From: a bacterium
GTDB taxonomy: Bacteria > Chloroflexota > Dormibacteria > UBA8260 > Bog-877
Assembly (NCBI GenBank): GCA_021817025.1
Contig: JAKAWF010000256.1
Coordinates: 1 to 5,543 of the forward strand
Direction: 5' to 3'
DNA length: 5,543 bases
Shown in pieces: positions 1 through 5,543 of this stretch. The position numbers and the translations under genes are program-made. The notes beneath the pieces are model-generated. The model was not told the DNA's origin. It ran no database searches and saw nothing but the letters and a program-made list of their open reading frames with translations. Numbering within the stretch: the stretch's first letter is position 1; each line of letters begins with the position of its first letter.

Positions 1-138
1 CGCCGCGGCCCCGTTCGTTCCCGGGCCGTCCTCGGACGGTACAGGCGGCGGTTCGGACGCCGAGACACTCGGCGCCTGGAGAGCGGATGTAAGACCACTG
101 CCTCGGCGGTGCGCGTTCCACGGTGAGACCAGAACCGA

Positions 139-188
139 TCCCGGCAACGGGAGAGGAACCCCGAGAAGGGGTGCCACTAGCAGTGGGC
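139..188 (+). ncRNA. Cluster of three tandem hairpins, candidate omega-RNA scaffold
   Basis: Three small stems follow one another. TCCCG/CGGGA at 139-143/148-152 closes a GCAA (GNRA-type) tetraloop. ACCCC/GGGGT at 158-162/168-172 has loop GAGAA. CCACT/AGTGG at 174-178/182-186 has loop AGC, with a further G173-C188 pair across a bulge. A GNRA loop and consecutive compact hairpins inside a TnpB-like reading-frame tail are what an omega-RNA scaffold would look like. That identification is inference: no conserved omega-RNA sequence was matched, and the guide boundary is not identified. Confidence 0.33.
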
Positions 189-240
189 TTACTAGAGTTC
201 ACTGTGTGGCAACGGTGTTGCTCGACCAGCGGGGGCCTCA

Positions 241-270
241 CCGTGGCGACCACCCCGCAGGTCGCCATGG
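241..270. mobile_element. Strong hairpin, candidate right-end structure of an IS200/IS605-type element
   Basis: Positions 241-251 pair with 260-270 over 11 bp (one G-T wobble) around an 8-nt loop, ACCCCGCA. The core TGGCGACC/GGTCGCCA is perfect over 8 bp. IS200/IS605 elements have subterminal hairpins rather than terminal inverted repeats, cleaved a short distance from the hairpin foot. The position between a TnpB-like tail and a broken chromosomal gene fits that role. No left end is visible, so the element type is inference; it could equally be a terminator. Confidence 0.35.
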
Positions 271-273
271 ACC

Positions 274-299
274 AGCTTCCCCTCCCGCTGGAGGGGTGA
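274..299. repeat. 26-bp dyad repeat, copy 1 (MerR-operator-like)
   Basis: This copy matches the one at 330-355 at 24 of 26 positions, differing at A/G sites only. It contains a perfect 7-bp dyad, CCCCTCC (279-285) and GGAGGGG (290-296), around CGCT. The other strand reads TTCACC followed by the dyad. This resembles the long (19-20 bp) spacer of MerR-family promoters, where the regulator binds between -35 and -10. No good -10 box follows on the minus strand here. Confidence 0.55.
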
Positions 300-329
300 A
301 CGCTCAGCGGTCCATGATTCACGATCCAT

Positions 330-355
330 AGCTTCCCCTCCCACTGGAGAGGTGA
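330..355. repeat. 26-bp dyad repeat, copy 2 (MerR-operator-like)
   Basis: This is the second copy, starting 56 nt after the first. Its dyad CCCCTCC (335-341)/GGAGAGG (346-352) has one mismatch. On the minus strand the arrangement is CTCACC (356-351), a 20-nt spacer made of the dyad, then TATGGA (330-325). That layout is typical of MerR-controlled promoters, which have over-long spacers. Transcription would run leftwards, antisense to the TnpB-like tail. The operator reading is inference. Confidence 0.5.
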
Positions 356-370
356 GACTGCATTGAATGG

Positions 371-598
371 ACGGTCCGCGTCAGCCACCAACCTCTTGAG
401 GACCTGGCCGATGGCTAACTCAACGTCCACGGCCACATCCACCATAACCCCGCCCCGTCTCCCAAGCACCGCAACGCCTCGGGGGAGAGGATCGACTGCC
501 GGCCGGTCCCGCTCCAGCACGTCATCGACCAGCTGATCGTTGCCAACGGCGGAGCGAGGAAGTGGGGAGCCCAGAGGGCAGGGCAGAGAGGACTCTGA
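371..598 (+). pseudogene. C-terminal fragment of a calcineurin-like metallophosphoesterase, with an internal stop
   Basis: Read in one frame, the translation gives TVRVSHQPLEDLADG, then TAA at 416-418, then LNVHGHIHHNPAPSP, then HRNASGERIDCRPVPL, ending at TGA 596-598. The SHxPL motif and the NVHGHIHHN motif (the GHxH metal-ligand motif near the C-terminus) followed by xRPVPL are hallmarks of this phosphoesterase superfamily, which hydrolyses phosphomonoesters or diesters at a two-metal site. The N-terminal metal-binding half (DxH, GDxxx, GNHE) is absent: the frame closes at a TGA at 353-355, immediately upstream. The fragment is therefore truncated on its 5' side and also interrupted just before the metal motif. 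Loss by insertion of the element to its left is a reasonable explanation, but it is inference. A base-call error could explain the TAA but not the missing N-terminus. Confidence 0.68.
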
Positions 599-619
599 GG
601 ATCTGGGCTCGGCTGCAGA

Positions 620-673
620 CATGAGAGAGGCCGGGGAGTCGGCGCCGACTCCCCGGCCTCAAAGCGTCTCATG
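620..673. terminator. Long palindrome, probable terminator-like hairpin after the phosphoesterase fragment
   Basis: Positions 627-660 form a perfect 34-bp palindrome: a 15-bp stem closing a GCGC loop, or 17 bp if fully extruded. An outer arm, CATGAGA (620-626) and TCTCATG (667-673), adds seven pairs across a one-sided 6-nt bulge, AAAGCG. It starts 22 nt after the stop of the phosphoesterase fragment. There is no T-tract, which is common for hairpin terminators in high-GC actinobacteria. A protein-binding dyad or cruciform site is the alternative. Confidence 0.5.
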
Positions 674-784
674 AACCAATCGGCAGAGACCAACACATCC
701 CCTGCCAGGGCACTTGATCCAACCCGGCTGGACATCATGAGACCTCCCTGGAAAGCAACCCCGTCACTTGAACTCGGTACAGAC

Positions 785-841
785 GCCAGGAGACCCCGGC
801 AGACGGTCGCGAAGCGGGTTCGAGTCCCGCTCCCGGCACCA
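785..841 (+). pseudogene. tRNA-Leu-like remnant lacking the anticodon arm
   Basis: The 3' part is a textbook tRNA end: T-stem GCGGG (814-818), loop TTCGAGT (819-825), T-stem CCCGC (826-830), acceptor strand TCCCGGC (831-837), discriminator A and encoded CCA (838-841). The 5' strand GCCAGGA at 785-791 pairs with the acceptor at 6 of 7 positions. GGCAGACG at 798-805 matches the D-loop usual for bacterial tRNA-Leu, and the discriminator A also fits Leu. Only 22 nt separate the acceptor from the T-arm, far too few for D-arm, anticodon arm and the long variable arm of tRNA-Leu, so it cannot be a functional tRNA. It is either an internally deleted tRNA gene or a segment left by integration at a tRNA 3' end. 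The stretch 599-1012 has no gene I can support; it holds this remnant and the palindrome. Confidence 0.62.
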
Positions 842-1012
842 GTCGAAGCGGGCCAGCGCCTCCTGTCAAGTGGCCGGGCCAGCTATTCTGGATGCTGGCG
901 ACCGACCACGCCCGGCTGCGACCGACTCACCGGAGGGCAGGCGACGGACCCGACACCACCTGGGGCGGACGAATCGGCCGAGTTCGCGCCGGTTAGATCG
1001 TCGCTGCCCTGG

Positions 1013-1867
1013 GTGCCGCCAGACGACCCGGGTGCCGGGCATGGGGTTCCGGACGGCGTCGAGCGCCTCGGCACTGCCGCCGACGAGGCGTTGCCCGGAG
1101 ACCGGCCAGTCCGGCGCCGGCGCTGGCTGGGTCTGCTGGCCGGGGTGGCGGCCGTGACCCTGGCGGCCGCTTCGTTGGGCGTGGTCCTCAATCGGCAGCT
1201 CAACCCCGCCCACCAGACCCAGCGTGAGAGCCCCTACGTCTCACCCCACGCCTCTGCGGTCAACCCCGCCCAGCAACTCCAGCAGGTGGCGGGTGAGGAC
1301 CTCTCGGGGATCGTGGAAATAGTCGCGGTCGGGGTTCAGAGCCAAGAGCTGGGCACGGGGTGGCCGGTGGACAGCCGAGGGGACTTCATCACCAACGATC
1401 ACGTGGTCCACGATGGGCTCAGCTTCCACGTGGTGACGGCGTCCGGGGCCGAGTACCCGGCCCGGGTGGTCCATGTCGACGCCGCCCTCGATCTGGCTGA
1501 GGTGCGGGTGGCTGGTCTGCCGGAGCAGCCGCTCCCGGTGGATCCGGCGGCGGCGGTGCTCGGCCAGCCGGTGGTGGTGCTGGCCGCCCAGGGTGCCACC
1601 GGCCGCCCGCCTGTGACCCCCTCCTCGGTCAATGGCCTGAACGAGCGGGCCACGGTCCAAAATGCCCAGCCGGGCGAGCTGTCCGACTACACCGACCTGA
1701 TCCGGATTCCGGCCCGGATCTTTCCGGGCAATAGCGGCGGCCCGATGCTGACCACCTCGGGCCAGGTGGTCGGGATCCTGACCCTGGCCGCTCAGAACGG
1801 CTCGGGCGCGTTCGCGATCCCGCTGGCCGAGGTCTACCCAGTCATCCAGCAGTGGCTGCAAAGGTAG
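1013..1867 (+). CDS. Membrane-anchored trypsin-like serine protease (HtrA/S1C type, no PDZ domain)
   Basis: Numbering below is from the GTG at 1013 (284 aa). A short disordered Pro/Asp/Gly-rich N-terminus leads to RRRR and a hydrophobic segment (about residues 38-58, WLGLLAGVAAVTLAAASLGV). This implies an inside-out single-pass anchor with the protease outside the membrane. The chymotrypsin-fold domain follows, with the full catalytic triad: His130 in TNDHVV, Asp160 in ALDLAEV and Ser241 in GNSGGP. The protein ends about 35 residues after the Ser in AFAIPLAEVYPVIQQWLQR, so there is no PDZ domain, unlike DegP/HtrA. Such proteins usually act in envelope protein quality control or regulated proteolysis; the substrate is unknown. 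The start is uncertain. The frame is open back to 599, with ATGs at 671 and 737 and a TTG at 1091, none with a convincing ribosome site. I prefer 1013 because the tRNA remnant lies in the longer version and third-position G/C is lower upstream. Confidence 0.8.
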   Translation: MPPDDPGAGHGVPDGVERLGTAADEALPGDRPVRRRRWLGLLAGVAAVTLAAASLGVVLNRQLNPAHQTQRESPYVSPHASAVNPAQQLQQVAGEDLSGIVEIVAVGVQSQELGTGWPVDSRGDFITNDHVVHDGLSFHVVTASGAEYPARVVHVDAALDLAEVRVAGLPEQPLPVDPAAAVLGQPVVVLAAQGATGRPPVTPSSVNGLNERATVQNAQPGELSDYTDLIRIPARIFPGNSGGPMLTTSGQVVGILTLAAQNGSGAFAIPLAEVYPVIQQWLQR

Positions 1868-1906
1868 GAAGTAGCTGAGAGTTGACGGGGTCGAAGTGGC
1901 GCCGGT

Positions 1907-1936
1907 TTGACGTCCACTCGGCCCATCTGCCACGAT
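1907..1936 (+). promoter_or_regulatory. Weak candidate promoter for sqdB
   Basis: TTGACG at 1907-1912 is followed after 18 nt by CACGAT at 1931-1936. The -35 box is good and the -10 box poor. Between it and the gene lies an imperfect stem, CTGGGCC (1971-1977) with GGCCCAG (2007-2013), in what would be the leader. The 167-nt gap after the protease gene would accommodate a separate promoter. Confidence 0.25.
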
Positions 1937-1980
1937 CGCCGACAGGGAATCGCCCCCAACCGTCCCGGACCTGGGCCTGA

Positions 1981-3312
<1,332 letters not shown>

Positions 3313-3314
3313 GC

Positions 3315-3337
3315 CCGGGTGGCGCGACCCCACCCGG
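3315..3337 (+). terminator. GC-rich hairpin directly after sqdB
   Basis: An 8-bp stem, 3315-3322 with 3330-3337, closes a 7-nt loop (CGCGACC) and begins 2 nt after the sqdB stop codon. No T-run follows. Its place between the stop and a promoter-like box for the next gene supports a terminator role. Confidence 0.42.
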
Positions 3338-3360
3338 CGAGGGCCGCCGTCGGGCTGTGC

Positions 3361-3387
3361 TTGGCGCCCTCGGAGCGTGGGTAGAAT
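3361..3387 (+). promoter_or_regulatory. Candidate promoter of the trxB cluster
   Basis: TAGAAT at 3382-3387 is a good -10 hexamer and the only AT-rich box in this 113-nt gap. A possible -35, TTGGCG at 3361-3366, is 15 nt upstream, which is short. Predicted transcription would start near 3394, about 30 nt before the trxB start codon. Confidence 0.42.
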
Positions 3388-3425
3388 CAAGGGGCGTCAG
3401 ACCGTAACCGAGCAAGGGAATCAAG

Positions 3426-4370
3426 TTGAAGGACCGCGCGTACGACATCGCCGTCATCGGTGCTGGCCCAGCTGGGCTCACCGCCGCCCTCTACGCCGGC
3501 AGGTCCATGAAGCGGACGGTGCTGCTGGAAGCGGGGATCCCCGGGGGGGAACTGCTCAACACCGAGAACATCGAGGACTATCCCGGCTTCGCGTCGATCA
3601 CCGGGCCCGAGCTGGCCGGCAAGATGACTGAGCATGCGCTCAGCTTCGGCGCCGAGCTGGTGCCGGCCCGGGTCACCGCTATCGACCTGGAGCCGGACGG
3701 CACCAAGCGGATCGAGTTGGAGGAGGGGGAGCCATACTTCGCCAAGGCGGTGATCCTGACCGCCGGCGGGCAGCCCCGCAAGCTCGACGTCCCCGGTGAG
3801 AAGGAGTACGCGGGCAGGGGCGTCTCCTACTGCGCGGTCTGCGACGGCGCCTTTTTCCGGGGTGAGCACCTGGCCGTGGTGGGAGGTGGGGACGCCGCCC
3901 TCGAGGAGGCGGCCTTCCTGACTCGGTACGCCTCCAAGGTGACGGTGATCCATCGCCGGGCAGAGTTCCGGGCCCAGCCCCTGCTGGTGGAGCGGGCGCG
4001 CCAGAACCCGAAGCTGGAGTTCCTGTTGGAGGCGGTGGTGGAGGAGATCAAGGGCGACGGGAATCGCGTCGAGAGCGTGCGCCTGGGCCACCGCGCTGGC
4101 GGGCAGCCCACCGAGTTCCCGGTGGGAGGGGTGTTCGTCTTCATCGGCTTCCTGCCCAACACCGGGCTGCTGCGGGTCCATGCCGACCACGATGAGCAGG
4201 GTTACTACCTCACCGATTCCAACATGCAGACCTCGGTGCCGGGGGTGTTCGCGGCGGGTGACGTGCGGGCTCAGCTGACCCGCCAGGTGACCACGGCAGT
4301 GGGTGACGCCACCACCGCGGCCATGGCCGCCACCAAGCTCGTGGAGGCGGTGCCGGAGCCGGTCGCTTGA
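3426..4370 (+). CDS. trxB: Thioredoxin reductase (NADPH, FAD flavoprotein)
   Basis: The 314-residue length is that of the low-molecular-weight bacterial enzyme, which passes electrons from NADPH through FAD and a dithiol to thioredoxin in the cytoplasm. Motifs in order: FAD dinucleotide-binding GAGPAGL (12-18); redox-active CxxC as C136-A-V-C139 followed by DG; NADPH-binding GGGDAA (153-158); HRRxxxR at 176-182, the signature for the NADPH 2'-phosphate; and the FAD motif VFAAGD ending at Asp279. The usual bacterial active site is CATC, so CAVC is a mild variant that should remain functional. The start is TTG at 3426, with AAGGGA at 3414-3419 and a 6-nt gap; no ATG or GTG precedes the FAD motif. 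It is the first gene of a close co-directional run, with 40 nt to the next start. A ferredoxin-NADP reductase-like relative is less likely because the CxxC is present. Confidence 0.93.
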   Translation: MKDRAYDIAVIGAGPAGLTAALYAGRSMKRTVLLEAGIPGGELLNTENIEDYPGFASITGPELAGKMTEHALSFGAELVPARVTAIDLEPDGTKRIELEEGEPYFAKAVILTAGGQPRKLDVPGEKEYAGRGVSYCAVCDGAFFRGEHLAVVGGGDAALEEAAFLTRYASKVTVIHRRAEFRAQPLLVERARQNPKLEFLLEAVVEEIKGDGNRVESVRLGHRAGGQPTEFPVGGVFVFIGFLPNTGLLRVHADHDEQGYYLTDSNMQTSVPGVFAAGDVRAQLTRQVTTAVGDATTAAMAATKLVEAVPEPVA

Positions 4371-4415
4371 GCTCTCACGGGAGCTTGCCCAGAGCCGCTG
4401 GGGGACCCCCGTGAG
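4370..4415 (+). promoter_or_regulatory. Alternative hairpins at the trxB-pduO junction covering the pduO start codon
   Basis: CTCACGGG (4374-4381) pairs perfectly with CCCGTGAG (4408-4415), which contains the GTG start codon. Inside it CCCAG (4388-4392) pairs with CTGGG (4398-4402), covering part of the purine-rich GGGGGA ribosome-site candidate. A competing stem, AGCTC (4370-4374) with GAGCT (4381-4385), shares bases with the first and would free the start. The base pairing is seen directly; any regulatory role is inference. Ribosomes finishing trxB at 4370 would also disturb the structure, suggesting translational coupling. Confidence 0.4.
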
Positions 4416-4950
4416 TATTGTCACCAAGGGCGGCGACCGGGGCGAGACCAGCCTTCTGTACGGGGGGCGAGTGCCCAAGGATGATCTCCACACCGAGGCC
4501 TATGGGGCGCTCGATGAGGCGATCTCGGCGATGGGGCTGGCCCGCTCACTGTGCGTTCATCCGGAGGTGGTGAGCACGTTGTTGGAGCTGCAGCGGGAGT
4601 GCTTCACCGCCGGCTCCGAGCTGGCCACCGCCAGCACCGACCGGCCCAAGCTGCTGCAGCACTTCCCGGCTCTCGGAGCTGAGCCTGCCGACCGGCTGGA
4701 GGCCCTGGTCCACACGCTCGAGCGGACGGTGGGGTTGCCCTCCGGATTCATCCTTCCCGGAGGCACCCCTGGGGCCGCCGCAATCGATTTGGCCCGCACC
4801 CTGGTGCGCCGGGCGGAGCGGCGGGCGGTCGCGCTGATGCGCGCCGGCGAGCTCGCCAACCAGGAGGTGGTGCGCTACCTCAACCGCCTCTCCGACCTGC
4901 TCTTCATGCTCGCCCGCCAGGAGGAGGCCGGCAACACGACCCTCAAGTGA
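4411..4950 (+). CDS. pduO: PduO-type cob(I)alamin (corrinoid) adenosyltransferase
   Basis: The 179-residue product is of normal size for this trimeric cytoplasmic enzyme, which transfers the 5'-deoxyadenosyl group of ATP to Co(I) corrinoid to make adenosylcobalamin. The N-terminal ATP-binding signature is TKGGDRGETSLLYGGR (5-20), with VPKDD next. EAYGALDE and GLARSL follow, then FILPGGTPG (113-121), IDLARTLVRRAERR (125-138) with the family's RxxRRxER pattern, and YLNRLSDLLF (156-165). All the main blocks are present, so it should be active. The start chosen is GTG at 4411, because the signature begins four residues later, as in the family. An in-frame ATG at 4303 would overlap trxB by 68 nt and add a Pro/Arg-rich extension typical of shifted-frame translation. 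GGGGGA at 4400-4405 is the only ribosome-site candidate. It is unrelated in sequence to the CobA/BtuR/CobO-type transferases, so the cobO symbol sometimes used would be misleading. No other B12 gene lies in the window. Confidence 0.92.
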   Translation: MSIVTKGGDRGETSLLYGGRVPKDDLHTEAYGALDEAISAMGLARSLCVHPEVVSTLLELQRECFTAGSELATASTDRPKLLQHFPALGAEPADRLEALVHTLERTVGLPSGFILPGGTPGAAAIDLARTLVRRAERRAVALMRAGELANQEVVRYLNRLSDLLFMLARQEEAGNTTLK

Positions 4951-4977
4951 GCGACCGGTCCGCCGAGCCGGCTTCGC

Positions 4978-4983
4978 TAATCT
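4978..4983 (+). promoter_or_regulatory. Candidate -10 box for a leaderless acyP transcript
   Basis: TAATCT at 4978-4983 ends 6 nt before the GTG at 4990, so a start point 7 nt downstream of the box would fall on the start codon. No Shine-Dalgarno sequence stands at a usable distance (GAGG abuts the GTG). Leaderless messages with exactly this spacing are common in Actinomycetota. No clear -35 is seen. Confidence 0.33.
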
Positions 4984-4989
4984 CTTGAG

Positions 4990-5295
4990 GTGACGGATTC
5001 AGCCGCTGCCGGAGAACCCCCGAGCGTGTGCCGCTGGGCTCGAGTCGAGGGACGAGTTCAGATGGTGGGCTTTCGGGCCTTCGCCGTCGCCGAGGCCCGC
5101 CGACGGGGGCTCTCGGGTTGGGTTCGCAACTGCCAGGACGGCACCGTGGAGCTACTGGCACAGGGGCCGGCCACGGCCGTCAGCGACTTCCTGGACATCC
5201 TCCGGCACGGGCCGGCGGCGGCTCGGGTGGACGCCGTCCAGGTGGCGGACGCAGCCATGCCCGGTGATCTCGGCCCGTTCTCCGCGGTCGCCTGA
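4990..5295 (+). CDS. acyP: Acylphosphatase
   Basis: This small cytoplasmic enzyme hydrolyses carboxyl-phosphate bonds such as those of acetyl, carbamoyl or 1,3-bisphosphoglycerate phosphates. The 101-residue frame has the phosphate-binding loop GRVQMVGFR (21-29) with the catalytic Arg29, and GWVRN with catalytic Asn47, followed by DGTVELLAQGP and the family's second half (FLDILRHGPAAARVD). One change stands out: the loop normally reads VQGVGFR, and here Met25 replaces the glycine; a variant with Met at this place has, I believe, been seen in other acylphosphatases. The start is ambiguous. GTG 4990 fits a leaderless message. GTG 5026 has GGAGA at 5011-5015 (10-nt gap) and would give 89 residues, the usual family length. 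It sits 39 nt after the pduO stop and 75 nt before trpC. Confidence 0.9.
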   Translation: MTDSAAAGEPPSVCRWARVEGRVQMVGFRAFAVAEARRRGLSGWVRNCQDGTVELLAQGPATAVSDFLDILRHGPAAARVDAVQVADAAMPGDLGPFSAVA

Positions 5296-5301
5296 GGTGT
5301 T

Positions 5302-5339
5302 GGGAGCCAGGAGCTGGAGAGGTGCCGAGGCGGGCTCCC
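5302..5339 (+). promoter_or_regulatory. Hairpin in the acyP-trpC gap
   Basis: GGGAGCC (5302-5308) pairs perfectly with GGCTCCC (5333-5339) across a 24-nt loop. An overlapping small stem, CCAG/CTGG (5307-5310/5314-5317), competes with it. There is no T-run. It might be a weak terminator or processing site. A trp attenuator is not supported, since no Trp-rich leader peptide is present. Confidence 0.28.
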
Positions 5340-5370
5340 TGGGGACCTGCCCCAACCGGGCGGGGTCGCG

Positions 5371-5543
5371 GTGAGGGAGGGCGTGCTCGGGCCCATCCTG
5401 TTGGCCTCCCGCGCCAGGCTGGCCGAGCTGCGCACCCTGAGCGCCGGTCAACTGGCGGCATCCGCTCGCTCCGCGCCGCCCCCGCGACCATTCGAGGCGG
5501 CTCTGCGGGGCTCTGGGGTCGCCGTGATCGCGGAGATGAAGCG
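5371..5543 (+). CDS. trpC: Indole-3-glycerol-phosphate synthase, N-terminal part (runs off the window)
   Basis: Only 57 codons are in the window. They read as the start of the TrpC TIM barrel: an N-terminal helix (PILLASRARLAELRTL), a PPPRPFEAAL segment, then the first beta strand GVAVIAEMKR. The E-x-K of that strand (Glu55, Lys57) corresponds to the conserved substrate-binding and catalytic residues in the family motif IAExKxxSPS. The enzyme closes the indole ring of tryptophan, converting carboxyphenylaminodeoxyribulose phosphate to indole-3-glycerol phosphate. The start chosen is GTG 5371, with GGGCGGGG at 5358-5365 upstream. GTG 5383 is also possible and would remove only four residues. 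The frame is open back to the acyP stop but without another plausible start. Whether trpB and trpA follow cannot be seen. Confidence 0.87.
   Translation, partial: MREGVLGPILLASRARLAELRTLSAGQLAASARSAPPPRPFEAALRGSGVAVIAEMK

Larger units (their letters stand above)
2..331 (+). pseudogene. tnpB: Probable C-terminal tail of a TnpB-like (IS605/IS607-type) protein, cut by the window edge
   Basis: The frame is open from the window edge to a TAG at 329-331. Its first part, around residues 18-50, contains DAETLGAWRADVRPLPRR followed by a Gly/Arg/Thr-rich tail. I associate this style of ending (ETLNARGADVRP-like, then a disordered basic tail) with the extreme C-termini of actinobacterial TnpB proteins. 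None of the catalytic RuvC or zinc-finger motifs fall inside the window, so the call rests on the tail and on the RNA hairpins that overlap it. TnpB is an RNA-guided nuclease carried by IS200/IS605 and IS607 elements, and its guide (omega) RNA typically overlaps the 3' end of its gene. The real stop may not be the TAG at 331: the last ~60 codons run through a hairpin and an operator-like repeat and are probably non-coding. Whether the upstream gene is intact cannot be seen. It could also be a chance open frame. Confidence 0.4.

Noticed and set aside
274..355. CRISPR array
   Set aside because: There are only two copies with one spacer, each is a short dyad without array continuation, and no cas genes are visible.
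785..841. Functional tRNA gene
   Set aside because: Only 22 nt lie between acceptor and T-arm, so there is no anticodon arm, and the acceptor has an A-C mismatch.
4303..4410. Longer pduO start at ATG 4303
   Set aside because: The extension lies in another frame of the trxB 3' end, is Pro/Arg/Ser-rich, and precedes the conserved N-terminal signature that normally starts the protein.
4370..4415. Cobalamin riboswitch upstream of pduO
   Set aside because: The gap is 40 nt. B12 riboswitches are several times longer and carry a conserved B12 box, which is not present.
3387..4493. A 368-residue open frame on the minus strand opposite trxB and the start of pduO
   Set aside because: Same composition effect; the plus-strand genes explain the stretch completely.
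5297..5374. Tryptophan leader peptide (26 codons from GTG 5297 to TGA overlapping the trpC start)
   Set aside because: It has a single Trp codon, no ribosome site and no terminator/antiterminator pair with a T-run, so attenuation is not supported.

Overview
The window is high-GC DNA whose genes use GTG and TTG starts freely, have C/G-ending codons, and may include a leaderless start. Together with the gene content this points to an Actinomycetota bacterium, possibly of an Acidimicrobiia-like lineage. That placement is inference, since nothing in the window is diagnostic.

The left third (about 1-1010) is a decayed or mobile-element landscape without an intact gene. In order it holds: an open frame resembling the C-terminal tail of a TnpB transposase-associated protein with a run of small RNA hairpins; an 11-bp hairpin that could be the right end of an IS200/IS605-type element; two near-identical 26-bp dyad repeats resembling MerR-type operators; the C-terminal fragment of a calcineurin-like metallophosphoesterase interrupted by a stop codon; a perfect 34-bp palindrome; and a 57-nt tRNA-Leu-like remnant that keeps its acceptor stem, part of the D-loop and the whole T-arm but has lost the anticodon arm. 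These fit a junction where mobile DNA has come and gone next to a tRNA.

The middle holds two genes that look intact. The first is a membrane-anchored trypsin-like (HtrA-type) serine protease without a PDZ domain and with an uncertain start. The second is a very well conserved UDP-sulfoquinovose synthase (sqdB/SQD1 family), the enzyme that makes the sulfonated sugar nucleotide for sulfolipid. Its usual glycosyltransferase partner is not in the window. A GC-rich hairpin directly after its stop and a TAGAAT promoter box divide it from the next transcription unit.

The right part is a tightly spaced, co-directional housekeeping cluster: thioredoxin reductase (trxB), PduO-type cob(I)alamin adenosyltransferase, acylphosphatase (acyP) and the beginning of indole-3-glycerol-phosphate synthase (trpC, cut by the window edge). 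Gaps are 40, 39 and 75 nt. The trxB-pduO junction can form two mutually exclusive RNA hairpins, one burying the pduO start codon. The acyP start has both a leaderless-type -10 box and an internal alternative start. I found no clearly new multi-gene system. The best leads are the possible omega-RNA/element end, the tRNA-Leu remnant, the 26-bp operator-like pair and the pduO start-codon switch.
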